Shown: positions 48,046 to 56,993, numbered from the stretch's first letter. The stretch: DNA of 64,000 bases from DSNY01 sp040752195 (GCA_040752195.1 JBFMFC010000002.1:1-64000), one strand, 5' to 3'. A program made the numbers and translations. Notes: generated by a model not told the origin, from the sequence alone.

Positions 48046-49424
48046 CGCACCACCGTGATCTCGACTTTCACCTGCGGCTCGATCAGCTCGCGCGCCACGA
48101 GCGTCGGCCAATGGCCGAACAACTGGCTCGGCGGCGCGACCCCGTGGAAGCCGCCCAGGTAAGGCGGCCCCGACAGCGCCAGCGGCGGAAACAGCCGCGG
48201 GAACGCTGCAGCGACGCGCTGGTCCTGGGCGCGCACTGCCATGCGCAGCCACACTTCGTTCACCTCCTCCACATGCGACAAATCCGCGTGCGGGCCGAGG
48301 AAGGCGCTCACGCCGAGATACTCGGCGCAGATCTCCTCCACCGGCAGCCCCTGTTCGCGCACATGCTGCTCGATCAGCGCGACCGTGGCCTGCGCCTTGC
48401 GGTAGGCGTCCGGCCAGCAGAAGCCGACCACCGCCTGCCCCATCCAGCCGTCTTCGTAGCCGGCGACGATCTTCAGTTTCTGCGGGCGCGGTTTACCGGT
48501 GGCGCCGCTCACCTGCACGCGATCGCCGCCCAGGTCGTCGAGCCGCAAGCTGCCCATGTCCAGCACCACGTCCGGCGAAACGTAGGCGTGCGGATCGTGC
48601 ACTTCGTACAGCAGCTGCTGCCGCACGGTGTCGAAATCGACGCGTCCGCCGGTGCCCGGCGCCTTGGTGATGACGGCAGTGCCGTCTCCGCGCACCTCGG
48701 CGATCGGATAGCCGATGTGGCCGAGGTCCGGAATCTCGGCCCAGCGGCCGGCGGAACCGAAGTTGCCGCCGCTGCCCTGTCCGGAGCATTCCAGCAGGTG
48801 GCCGATGGTGAGCGCGAGCGCCAGGCGGTTCCATTCGTCCTGTGTCCGGGCATCCAGCGTCCACCCCAACTCGTGCACGATCGGCGCCAGCGTCAGCGCG
48901 GCGTCGGCCACACGGCCGGTCAGCACGAGGTCGGCGCCGGCCTGCAACGCCTGCACGATCGGCGCCGCACCGAGATAGGCATTGGCGAAGACGATGCGGC
49001 TGCGCACGCCCGCCAGCGGTGCGCCGGACGCCATGTGCGCGAGCGGCTCGCCGGCGGCGCTGAGCTCGTCCAGCCGCGCCAGCACGTCGTCGCCGGTGAC
49101 GACCGCGATCGTTGCCGTCCAGCCGCGCGCCGCGAACGCCGCCGCGAGCGCGTCGCGCGCGCCGAGCGGATTCAGCCCGCCGGCGTTCAGGATGAACTTG
49201 ACGCCGCGCGCGCGCGGCCACAGCGCGGTCATCATCGGCACCAGATCGCGCGTGTAACCGGCCGTCGGGTCGCGCGCCAGGTCCTTGCGCAGGATCGCCA
49301 GCGTCAGTTCCGACAGGTGATCGGAGGCGATGTACTGCACGTCGCCGCGCGCCAGCGTCGCCTCGATCGGCCGCCACGAATCGCCGTAGAAGCCCAGCCC
49401 GGCTCCGATGCGCACCGACTTCAT
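48042..49424 (-). CDS. atuA: AtuA (DUF1446 family), acyclic terpene utilisation protein
   Basis: The 460-residue DUF1446 protein opens VRIGAGLGFYGDSWRPIEAT and has ILNAGGLNPLGARDA, LVLTGRVADAAL, LECSGQGSGGNFGS and SGPPYLGGFHG, all family hallmarks. AtuA is needed for citronellol/geraniol catabolism in Pseudomonas, but its reaction is undefined. The start overlaps the tetR stop (ATGA), so the regulator and atuA share a transcript. Confidence 0.88.
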   Translation of the reverse strand: MKSVRIGAGLGFYGDSWRPIEATLARGDVQYIASDHLSELTLAILRKDLARDPTAGYTRDLVPMMTALWPRARGVKFILNAGGLNPLGARDALAAAFAARGWTATIAVVTGDDVLARLDELSAAGEPLAHMASGAPLAGVRSRIVFANAYLGAAPIVQALQAGADLVLTGRVADAALTLAPIVHELGWTLDARTQDEWNRLALALTIGHLLECSGQGSGGNFGSAGRWAEIPDLGHIGYPIAEVRGDGTAVITKAPGTGGRVDFDTVRQQLLYEVHDPHAYVSPDVVLDMGSLRLDDLGGDRVQVSGATGKPRPQKLKIVAGYEDGWMGQAVVGFCWPDAYRKAQATVALIEQHVREQGLPVEEICAEYLGVSAFLGPHADLSHVEEVNEVWLRMAVRAQDQRVAAAFPRLFPPLALSGPPYLGGFHGVAPPSQLFGHWPTLVARELIEPQVKVEITVVR

Positions 49425-50065
49425 CGGGCCGCCCCCGCGCGGCGCGGCGTGAGGAAGAACTCGGCGCTGGCGTGCGCCAGTTGGTCGATCGACAGTTCGC
49501 CGTCGCGCCTGAACCAGGTGGCGGCGAAGTTCACCGCCCCGAGGACCAGCAGGCGCGCGAGCTTGATGTCACCGCGCATCTGGCCGCTCGCCGCGAGCTC
49601 ACCGATCAGCCCCTGCCACAACGCGTCGTAGCGGTCCTTGACCGCGATCAGCCGACGCCGGTACGCGGGCGGCAGCCGCCGCCATTCGTACAGCATCACC
49701 GGGATGAAGTCCGAACCGTCCTCCAGCAGGATGCCGAAGTGCGCGCGCACGAGCGCGTGGAATCGCGCGCGCGCATCGCCGCCGGCGGCGAGCGCCGCTT
49801 CGCTGCGCGCCAGACCCTGACGCAGTCCTTCCTCCATCACCGCGAACAGGATCTCTTCCTTGCTGGTGAAGTGATAAAACGGGCTGCCGGAGCGCATGCC
49901 GACCGCGGCGGCGATGTCGCGCACGGTGGTGCCGTCGAATCCCCGTTCGCGGAACAGGCGGGCGGCGGCGCGCACGATGGCGGCACGCCGGTTGGCGTCG
50001 CCGTTGCCGCCGGCGCGTGCGTGCGAGCGCGCGCGGCGCGACGGGCGGACGACTGCGGTGGCCAT
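49421..50065 (-). CDS. TetR/AcrR-family transcriptional regulator
   Basis: The 214-residue regulator has a Gly/Arg-rich N-terminus and then the HTH at about residues 28-70 (AAARLFRERGFDGTTVRDIA, MRSGSPFYHFTSKEEIL). The C-terminal ligand domain resembles regulators of acyl-CoA catabolism. It is divergent from livH, with a palindrome between them over its own -35 box, implying autoregulation and control of both arms. The predicted transcript start (about 50067) nearly coincides with ATG 50065, so the mRNA may be leaderless. Confidence 0.9.
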   Translation of the reverse strand: MATAVVRPSRRARSHARAGGNGDANRRAAIVRAAARLFRERGFDGTTVRDIAAAVGMRSGSPFYHFTSKEEILFAVMEEGLRQGLARSEAALAAGGDARARFHALVRAHFGILLEDGSDFIPVMLYEWRRLPPAYRRRLIAVKDRYDALWQGLIGELAASGQMRGDIKLARLLVLGAVNFAATWFRRDGELSIDQLAHASAEFFLTPRRAGAAR

Positions 50066-50073
50066 CGCGAACC

Positions 50074-50108
50074 ATGCTAGTGACCGCGGCCCGGCAAAGC
50101 AACTGCTT
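50074..50108 (-). promoter_or_regulatory. tetR promoter with overlapping palindrome (site B)
   Basis: On the minus strand TTGCTT (plus 50097-50102), a 17-bp spacer and TAGCAT (plus 50074-50079) form a good sigma70-like promoter. AAGCAACTGCTT (50097-50108), continuing GGTCGGTT, matches the palindrome at 46160-46173 and covers the -35. Repressor binding here would block tetR-atuA transcription. Confidence 0.6.
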
Positions 50109-50131
50109 GGTCGGTTCGTTGCTGTGCGAGA

Positions 50132-50160
50132 TTGTCACGCGCGGCGCGTGACCATAGACT
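50132..50160 (+). promoter_or_regulatory. livH promoter containing a perfect 9-1-9 palindrome
   Basis: TTGTCA (50132-50137), a 17-bp spacer and TAGACT (50155-50160) form a sigma70-like promoter for the liv operon. GTCACGCGC (50134-50142) and GCGCGTGAC (50144-50152) make a perfect inverted repeat inside the -35/spacer region, a second candidate operator with different sequence from site B. GGAGG at 50182-50186 serves livH. Confidence 0.55.
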
Positions 50161-50194
50161 GCGCGCCCGATCGCCCGCAGCGGAGGACGACCCG

Positions 50195-51070
50195 GTGCAG
50201 TTGTTGCAGATCCTTCTCAGTGGCATCGCGCAGGGCTGCATCTACGGCTTGATCGCGCTCGGCTTCGTGCTGATCTACAAGGCAACCGAGACGGTCAACT
50301 TCGCGCAGGGCGAACTGATGATGCTCGGCGCGTTCGCCGGGCTGCTCGCCTATGCCGGCTTCGGCTGGCCGATGTGGGCCGCCGTCGCCTTCGCCCTGGC
50401 GTCGATGGCGCTGCTGGGCCTGGCGGTGGAGCGCGCGATCCTGCGGCCGATTCTCGGGCAGCCGGCGTTCGCGATCGTGCTGGTGACGATCGGCTTCGGC
50501 TACGTCGCACGCGGCGCGGTGACGATGGTGCCGAACGTCGGCACCGAAACCTTCGCGCTGGACGTACCGTACCGCTTCGCCACCGTCGCCGCCGGCGGTC
50601 TGGTGCTGTCGGTGCCGCAGCTGATCGTCATCGGCGCCACCGCGCTGCTGTGCGCGCTGCTGTACGCGCTGTTTCGCTACACCAAGATCGGCATCGCGAT
50701 GCAGGCGGCTTCGCAGAACCAGCTGGCCGCGTACTACATGGGCATTCCGGTCAAGCGGTTGAACGGCGTGGTGTGGGGGTTGTCGGCAGCGGTGGCCGCC
50801 GCGGCCGGTTTGCTGCTGGCGCCGATCACCTTCGTGCACGTCAACATGGGCTTCATCGGGCTGAAGGCGTTTCCGGCGGCGGTGGTGGGCGGCTTCGGCT
50901 CTCTGCCGGGTGCAATCGTCGGCGGACTGATCATCGGCGTGGTCGAGGCGCTGGCCGGCTTCTATCTGCCGGAGGGCTTCAAGGACGTGGCGGCCTACAT
51001 CGTGGTGCTGATCATGCTGGTCGTGAAGCCGACCGGGCTGTTCGGCGAGACGGCGCGCAAGCGGGTCTGA
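50195..51070 (+). CDS. livH: Branched-chain amino acid-type ABC permease LivH
   Basis: The 291-residue inner-membrane permease begins at GTG 50195 with QLLQILLSGIAQGCIYGLIA, eight or so TM segments, and the EAA-like loop AASQNQLAAYYMGIPVKRLN. The GTG start is set by GGAGG 9 bp upstream; longer forms add an Arg-rich stretch with no family match. It is first in livH-livM-livG-livF-acs-livK. The neighbours point to a hydrophobic carboxylate rather than an amino acid. Confidence 0.9.
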   Translation: MQLLQILLSGIAQGCIYGLIALGFVLIYKATETVNFAQGELMMLGAFAGLLAYAGFGWPMWAAVAFALASMALLGLAVERAILRPILGQPAFAIVLVTIGFGYVARGAVTMVPNVGTETFALDVPYRFATVAAGGLVLSVPQLIVIGATALLCALLYALFRYTKIGIAMQAASQNQLAAYYMGIPVKRLNGVVWGLSAAVAAAAGLLLAPITFVHVNMGFIGLKAFPAAVVGGFGSLPGAIVGGLIIGVVEALAGFYLPEGFKDVAAYIVVLIMLVVKPTGLFGETARKRV

Positions 51071-51071
51071 G

Positions 51072-52148
51072 ATGCGCTTCGTCTTCAAGACCAGCTACGA
51101 CCAGGACATCGCGCTCCTCAAGCACGGGGGGCAGCGCTTCTGGTACGGGGTGCTCGGCGCGGTGCTTCTGACCGCGCCGGCCTGGCTGTCCGAGTACATG
51201 CTGTCGCAGATGGTGTTCGTCGCCATCTACGGCATCGTCGGGCTGGGGTTGATGCTGCTGACCGGCTACACCGGGCAGGTGTCGCTCGGGCATGCGGCCT
51301 TCATGGCGGTGGGCGCATACACGCACACGCTGCTGTTTGCGGCCGGCTGGCCGTTCGTGCCAGCGGTCTTGACGGCGGCGGCGCTGTCGGCGGCAGTGGG
51401 GGTGATCGTCGGTCTGCCGGCGCTGCGCGTGCGCGGCATCTATCTGGCGATCGCGACCATGGCGTTTGGCTTCATCGTCGAGGAGGTCGCCGCCCGCTGG
51501 GAGTCGGTCACCGGCGGCAACTCCGGCTTGCAGGTACCGACAGCGGCGATCGCCGGCCTCAAGTTCGATTCGACCGCGGCGCTGTATTACCTGTGCCTTG
51601 CGTTCGCGGTGCTGGCCACGCTCGCGGTGCTCAATCTGCTGCGCAGCCCGACCGGGCGCGCATTCGTCGCCATTCGCGACTCGGAGATCTCGGCGCAGAG
51701 CATCGGCATCTCGCTCGCCCGCTACAAGACGGTGGCGTTCGCGGCGTCGGCCTTCCTGACCGGTGTGGCCGGCGCGCTGTACGCGCACCAGATCCGCTTC
51801 ATCACGCCCGAGCAGTTCACGATCCTGCAGTCGATCGAACTGCTGCTGATGATCGTGATCGGCGGGCTGGGCTCGATTCACGGCGCGTTCTTCGGCGCCG
51901 CGTTCGTGATCTCGCTGCCGCAGTTCATCTCCTGGCTGGTGGCTTACCTGCCGCCGGCGCTCGCCAACGCCACCGGCCTGCGGCCCGTGCTTTTCGGCGC
52001 GATGATGATCCTGATCGTGCTGGTCGAGCCGTACGGCATCTACGGCCGCTGGCTCAAGATCCGCACCTACTTCGCGCTGTTTCCGCTGTACCGGCGCGGC
52101 ATGTTCAGGCGCCAGAAATCGTTCCAGAAGACGGAGCGGCTCAAATGA
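51072..52148 (+). CDS. livM: Branched-chain amino acid-type ABC permease LivM
   Basis: The 358-residue permease partner of LivH has multiple TM segments, with SEYMLSQMVFVAIYGIVGLG, TGYTGQVSLGHAAFMAVGAY and IRDSEISAQSIGISLARYKT (the coupling loop). It starts one base after the livH stop. The hydrophilic C-terminal extension RRGMFRRQKSFQKTERLK is common in this subfamily. Confidence 0.92.
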   Translation: MRFVFKTSYDQDIALLKHGGQRFWYGVLGAVLLTAPAWLSEYMLSQMVFVAIYGIVGLGLMLLTGYTGQVSLGHAAFMAVGAYTHTLLFAAGWPFVPAVLTAAALSAAVGVIVGLPALRVRGIYLAIATMAFGFIVEEVAARWESVTGGNSGLQVPTAAIAGLKFDSTAALYYLCLAFAVLATLAVLNLLRSPTGRAFVAIRDSEISAQSIGISLARYKTVAFAASAFLTGVAGALYAHQIRFITPEQFTILQSIELLLMIVIGGLGSIHGAFFGAAFVISLPQFISWLVAYLPPALANATGLRPVLFGAMMILIVLVEPYGIYGRWLKIRTYFALFPLYRRGMFRRQKSFQKTERLK

Positions 52149-52912
52149 GCGCCCTGCTGGCGGCGCGCAACCTGTCGCTGTCGTTCGGCGGCGTGCGGGC
52201 GGTCAACGGCGTCAGCTTCGAGGTGCGCGCCGGTGAAGTGTTCACGCTGATCGGCCCCAACGGCGCCGGCAAAACCTCGGTGTTCAACCTGATCAGCCGC
52301 ATCTACGACCCGAGTGCGGGTTCGCTCACCTTCGATGGGCGCGACTTGCTGGCGGTACCGCCGCACGCGATCGCCGGGCTCGGCGTCGCGCGCACCTTCC
52401 AGAACATCGAGCTGTTCGAGCACGCGACGGTGCTCGCCAACCTGCTGATCGGCCGCCACCGTCACCGCGCGACCAGTTTGTGGCAGGAAGTGCTGTTCAC
52501 GCCCGCCGCCCGGCGCGCCGAGCGCGAGTTCCGCGCGCACGTGGAGCGGGTGATCGATTTTCTCGACTTGCAGCACTACCGCGACGCCGTCGTCGCCGGT
52601 CTCCCTTACGGCGTGCGCAAGGTGGTGGAGCTGGCGCGCGCGCTGTGTACCGAGCCGCGCCTGCTGCTGCTGGACGAGCCCTCCTCGGGCCTGAACGTCG
52701 AGGAGACCGACGACATGGCCTACTGGATCGGCGACATCAGGAACGATCTGGGCATCACCGTGCTGATGGTCGAGCACGACATGCGGCTGGTCAACCGCGT
52801 CTCCGACCGCGTGCTGGCGCTCAACCAAGGCGAGGTGATCGCACTCGGCACGCCGGCCGAGGTGCAGTCCAATCCGGCGGTGATCGAGGCCTACCTGGGG
52901 ACGACGGCGTGA
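52145..52912 (+). CDS. livG: ABC transporter ATPase LivG
   Basis: The 255-residue ATPase has Walker A GPNGAGKTS, Q-loop FQNIELF and Walker B LLLLDEPSSGLN; the signature region is PYGVRKVVELARALC (degenerate relative to LSGGQ, as usual for this subfamily). The start overlaps livM by ATGA and the end overlaps livF. Confidence 0.93.
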   Translation: MSALLAARNLSLSFGGVRAVNGVSFEVRAGEVFTLIGPNGAGKTSVFNLISRIYDPSAGSLTFDGRDLLAVPPHAIAGLGVARTFQNIELFEHATVLANLLIGRHRHRATSLWQEVLFTPAARRAEREFRAHVERVIDFLDLQHYRDAVVAGLPYGVRKVVELARALCTEPRLLLLDEPSSGLNVEETDDMAYWIGDIRNDLGITVLMVEHDMRLVNRVSDRVLALNQGEVIALGTPAEVQSNPAVIEAYLGTTA

Positions 52913-53682
52913 GCGAGACGATCCTGAAACTCGCCAACATCGAGGCCGCCTACGGGCCGGTCAAGGCGATCCGCGGCGTCAGCCTCGAAGTGCGGAAGGG
53001 CTCGATCGTCACCGTGCTCGGCGCCAACGGCGCCGGCAAGACGACGGTGCTGAAAGCGGTCTCGGGCATCCTCGACATCCAGAAGGGTTCGATCCTGTTC
53101 GAGGGGCAGCCGATCCACAACCGCGACCCGGCCGAGATCGTACGCCGCGGCATCTGCCACGTGCCCGAGGGGCGCGAGGTGTTTCCGCTGCTGTCGGTGC
53201 GTGACAACCTGATGATGGGCGCGTACACGCGCAGCGACCGCGACGCCATCGCGCGCGACCTCGAAACCGTGTTCGGCTACTTTCCGAACCTGCGGCTGCG
53301 CGCGCAGCAGGAAGCGGGGCGCCTGTCCGGCGGCGAACAGCAGATGCTGGCGATCTCGCGCGCGCTGATGGGCCGGCCGACGCTGATGCTGCTCGACGAA
53401 CCGAGCCTGGGTCTGTCGCCGCGGCTGACGCAGGAGATCTTCCGCATCATCGAGCGCATCAACCGCGAGCAGGGGACGACGATCCTGCTGGTCGAGCAGA
53501 ACGCGCATCTGGCGCTCGCCACTGCGCACTACGGCTACGTCCTGGAAAACGGCCGCATCGTGATGGAGGACACTTGCGCGCGGCTGCGCGAGAAGGAGGA
53601 CGTCAAGGAGTTCTACCTCGGCATCAAGGAAGCCGGTGCGCGCGGCGAGCGGCGCTGGAAGAAACGCAAGACCTGGCGATGA
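52909..53682 (+). CDS. livF: ABC transporter ATPase LivF
   Basis: The 257-residue ATPase has Walker A GANGAGKTT, signature LSGGEQQML and Walker B LMLLDEPSLGLS. The start is GTG 52909, overlapping the livG stop (GTGA). The basic C-terminus ERRWKKRKTWR overlaps the acyl-CoA synthetase start (ATGA). Confidence 0.93.
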   Translation: MSETILKLANIEAAYGPVKAIRGVSLEVRKGSIVTVLGANGAGKTTVLKAVSGILDIQKGSILFEGQPIHNRDPAEIVRRGICHVPEGREVFPLLSVRDNLMMGAYTRSDRDAIARDLETVFGYFPNLRLRAQQEAGRLSGGEQQMLAISRALMGRPTLMLLDEPSLGLSPRLTQEIFRIIERINREQGTTILLVEQNAHLALATAHYGYVLENGRIVMEDTCARLREKEDVKEFYLGIKEAGARGERRWKKRKTWR

Positions 53683-55532
53683 GCGTGCTCTGGGATCTGT
53701 CGCGCTTCAAACCGCGCCACGACGTGGTGGTGCCCGGCGACACGCTGACGCAGCTGTGCGCGAACGCGGTGCGCAGCCGTGGCGACGCGGTGTGGCTGCG
53801 GCAGAAAGAACTGGGCATCTGGCAGTCGACCACGTGGCGCGAGTTCGGCACCATCGTGCGCGAGATCGCGCTGGGGCTGGCGGCGCTCGGCTTCGCGCCC
53901 GGCGAGACCGCCTCGATCCTGTCGAACACCCGCCGCGAATGGGTGTTCGCCGACTTCGGCGTGCTGACCGCCGCCGGCATCAGCAACGGCATCTACCCGA
54001 CCGATGCGCCGGCGCAGGTCGAGTATCTGCTGGCCGACTCCGGCTCCGTCTACGTCTTTGTCGAGGATGAAGAGCAGCTCGACAAGGTGCTGGAGGTGCG
54101 CGAGCGGCTGCCGCGACTGCGCAAGATCATCGTGTTCGACATGGAGGGGTTGCATCGCTTCAGCGACCCGCAGGTGTTGAGCCTGGAGGCGCTGCGCGAA
54201 CTGGGGCGCCGGCACCCGGATCCGCACGAGTGGCAGCGGCGTATCGCGATTCCGAATCCGGACGACGTCGCGGTGCTCATCTATACCTCGGGCACCACCG
54301 GCAAGCCGAAGGGTGCGATGCTGACGCACCATAACATCGTCTACACGGTACGCGGCTACAACGCGATCATCACGCAGGACGAGAACGACGAACGCATCGC
54401 GTTCCTGCCGCTGTGCCACGTGGCCGAGCGCGTCGGCGGCGCGTTCTTCGCGCTGTACACCGGCACGAAACTGAACTTCGTCGAGAACCCGGACACGGTG
54501 CCGGAGAACGTGCGCGAGATCGCGCCCACCGTGATGGTGGCGGTGCCGCGCGTGTGGGAGAAGTTCTATTCGGGCATCACGATCGCATTGAAGGAGGCCA
54601 CGCCGCTGCAGCAGTTCGTCTATCGCTGGGCGATCGGCGTCGGCCATCGCGTCGCCGATCTTTACGTCGCCGGGGAGCCGATTCCGGCTTGGTTGAAAAC
54701 GCTATTCCGTCTCGCGCGCTTCGTCGCGCTCGCCAACGTGCGGCGCGCGATCGGAATCGACCGCGCGCGGCTGCTGATCACCGGTGCGGCGCCGATCTCG
54801 CCCGATCTGGTGCGCTGGTACCTGGCGCTGGGCGCCCACATGTGCGAGGTGTGGGGGCAGACGGAGAGCTGCGGCGCCTCCACGGCCACGCCGCCGCAGC
54901 GGATCAAGCCGGGCCGCATCGGACCGGCGGCGCCGTTCTGCGAAGTGAAGGTCGGCGAACGCGGCGAGCTGCTGATCCGCGGTGCGGTCGTGTTCAAGGG
55001 CTATCTGAACCAGCCGGAGAAGACGGCCGAGACGATCGACGCCGCGGGCTGGCTGCACACCGGCGACGTCGGCGAGGTCGATGCGGACGGCTACTTTCGC
55101 ATCACCGACCGCATGCGCGACATCATCATCACCGCCGGCGGCAAGAACGTCACGCCGAGCGAGATCGAAAACGAGCTGAAGTTTTCGCCCTACATCACCG
55201 ACGCGGTGGTGATCGGCGACGGCAAGCCCTACCTGACCGCGCTGATTATGATCGACCAGGACAACGTCGAGAAGTGGGCGCAGGACCACGACGTGCCGTT
55301 CTCGAACTACGCGAGCCTGACGCGCGCGCCCGACGTGGTCGAGCTGATCCGCGGCGAGGTCGAGCGGGTCAACAAGAAGTTCGCGCGCGTCGAGAGAATC
55401 AAGCAGTTCCGGCTGATCGACCGCCGGCTGACCGCCGAGGACGAGGAGCTGACGCCGACGATGAAGCTGAAGCGGGCCCTGGTACAGAAGAAATACGCGG
55501 CGCTGATCGAGGACATGTACGAATCGGCATGA
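53679..55532 (+). CDS. AMP-forming acyl-CoA synthetase (long-chain type)
   Basis: The 617-residue ligase of the FadD15/long-chain class has P-loop YTSGTTGKPKGAM (near residue 205), WGQTES, GWLHTGDVGEVDADGYF and DRMRDIIITAGGKNVTPSEI. It makes acyl-CoA from a carboxylic acid, ATP and CoA. Lying inside the importer operon, between livF and the binding-protein gene and overlapping livF, it probably activates the imported acid. Substrate candidates are branched, isoprenoid or aryl-alkanoic acids. Confidence 0.9.
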   Translation: MSVLWDLSRFKPRHDVVVPGDTLTQLCANAVRSRGDAVWLRQKELGIWQSTTWREFGTIVREIALGLAALGFAPGETASILSNTRREWVFADFGVLTAAGISNGIYPTDAPAQVEYLLADSGSVYVFVEDEEQLDKVLEVRERLPRLRKIIVFDMEGLHRFSDPQVLSLEALRELGRRHPDPHEWQRRIAIPNPDDVAVLIYTSGTTGKPKGAMLTHHNIVYTVRGYNAIITQDENDERIAFLPLCHVAERVGGAFFALYTGTKLNFVENPDTVPENVREIAPTVMVAVPRVWEKFYSGITIALKEATPLQQFVYRWAIGVGHRVADLYVAGEPIPAWLKTLFRLARFVALANVRRAIGIDRARLLITGAAPISPDLVRWYLALGAHMCEVWGQTESCGASTATPPQRIKPGRIGPAAPFCEVKVGERGELLIRGAVVFKGYLNQPEKTAETIDAAGWLHTGDVGEVDADGYFRITDRMRDIIITAGGKNVTPSEIENELKFSPYITDAVVIGDGKPYLTALIMIDQDNVEKWAQDHDVPFSNYASLTRAPDVVELIRGEVERVNKKFARVERIKQFRLIDRRLTAEDEELTPTMKLKRALVQKKYAALIEDMYESA

Positions 55533-55599
55533 CGGCCGGCGCGGTGCGATGATTGCGACAACGCTCGGCTTGGCGCCGGGCACAACGAGGAGACCGACG

Positions 55600-56769
55600 A
55601 TGGAACTGAAGCTGCTTGCGGCGGCGGCACTCGCTGCCGCCACTGTCACGGCCGCGGCGCAGTCGCCCGGCATCACCAAGACCGAGATCGTGGTCGGCTC
55701 GATCCAGGACCTGTCGGGCCCGATCGCCGCCTTCGGCAAGCAGGCGCGCAACGGTCTCGTGATGCGCGCCGACGAGATCAACGCCGCCGGCGGCGTCAAC
55801 GGTCGCAAGATCAGGCTGATCGTCGAAGACCACGGCTACGATCCGCGGCGTGCACTGCTGGCGGCGCAGAAGCTGGTCACGCAGGACAAGGTGTTCGCGA
55901 TCCTCGGCCACATCGGCACGCCGACCAACATGGCGGTGATGCCGTTTCAGTTCGAGCGCGGCGTGATCAACTTCTTTCCGCTGACCGGCGCACGCGAGAT
56001 GTTCGAACCGTTTCATCGGCTGAAGTTCGCGTTCTCGCCACCCTATTACGACCAGATGCGGATGATGGTCCCGCATCTCGTGAAGATGAACGGCTACAAA
56101 CGCGTCTGCAGCCTGCATCAGGACGACGAATTCGGGCTGGAGGTGCTGCGCGGCGCCGAAGCCGGGCTGAAGACCATCGGCGTGCAGATGGTCGAACGCA
56201 CCTCGTACAAGCGCGGTGCGACCGACTTCTCCTCGCAGGTGGCGCGGCTGAAGGCGGCCAACTGCGATCTGGTCGTGCTCGGCACGATCATTCGCGAAAC
56301 CATCGGCACCATCGCCGAGGCGCGCAAGACCGGCTTCAACCCTGCGTTCATCGGCACCACTGCGCTGTACACGCATCTGATCCACGCGCTCGGCGGCAAG
56401 GCGATGGATGGGCTGTATGGCGTGCAGTCGGCCAGTCATCCGTACCCGGACGACGCCTCCGCTTCCGTGCGCAACTGGGCGGCCGCGTACAAGGCCAAGT
56501 TCGGCGAGGATCCGACGATCTTCTCCGTGTACGGCCACTACATCATGGACATATTCGCCAAGGCCGCCGAGAAGGCCGGTCCGAACCTGACGACCGACCG
56601 CTTCATCGAAGCAATGGAGAACACCACCTTCCCGCGCGACATGTTCGGCAGCCCCGAGCTGCGCGTGACCAAGACCGACCGCCTCGGACAGAAGAAATTC
56701 CGGCTGGCCCAGATCATCAACAGCCGCTGGACACCGGTGAGCGATTTCATCGAGATCACGCCCGAGTAA
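55600..56769 (+). CDS. livK: ABC transporter substrate-binding protein (LivK-type)
   Basis: The 389-residue periplasmic protein has the signal peptide MELKLLAAAALAAATVTAAA, a type I periplasmic-binding fold opening GITKTEIVVGSIQDLSGPIA, and GHIGTPTNMAVMPF in the ligand cleft. ATG 55600 follows a GAGGAG site and starts the signal peptide; an upstream in-frame ATG gives no signal. It is last in the liv operon, 67 bp after the synthetase. The ligand is not known; related proteins bind aromatic or aliphatic carboxylates. Confidence 0.9.
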   Translation: MELKLLAAAALAAATVTAAAQSPGITKTEIVVGSIQDLSGPIAAFGKQARNGLVMRADEINAAGGVNGRKIRLIVEDHGYDPRRALLAAQKLVTQDKVFAILGHIGTPTNMAVMPFQFERGVINFFPLTGAREMFEPFHRLKFAFSPPYYDQMRMMVPHLVKMNGYKRVCSLHQDDEFGLEVLRGAEAGLKTIGVQMVERTSYKRGATDFSSQVARLKAANCDLVVLGTIIRETIGTIAEARKTGFNPAFIGTTALYTHLIHALGGKAMDGLYGVQSASHPYPDDASASVRNWAAAYKAKFGEDPTIFSVYGHYIMDIFAKAAEKAGPNLTTDRFIEAMENTTFPRDMFGSPELRVTKTDRLGQKKFRLAQIINSRWTPVSDFIEITPE

Positions 56770-56846
56770 GCAGCGCCGCCGAAGGCGGGCGGGTGCCCTG
56801 GCCGGGCGCGCCGCATACTCGGCTGAGGCGCTGCGACGTTCTGTAG

Positions 56847-56993
56847 CTGCTCGGCGCCGCCGAGTGGGAGGCCGACGAGATCCGCGCGCTGCAGCGCGAG
56901 TTTTCGATGCAGCGCTGGCTCGCCACCTGCCCGCTCACCGACCCCGGCGAACGGGCGAGATTGCTGTCGCTCGTCGCACGCGCCGGGCTTTGA
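56847..56993 (+). pseudogene. C-terminal gene fragment between livK and coxM
   Basis: After an in-frame TAG (56844-56846) a 48-codon stretch encodes LLGAAEWEADEIRALQREF... ending LLSLVARAGL and TGA. It has good protein character and no start, so it looks like the broken tail of a plus-strand gene. The family is not recognised. The 326-bp region 56770-57095 otherwise holds only the hairpin at 57054-57077. Confidence 0.4.
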
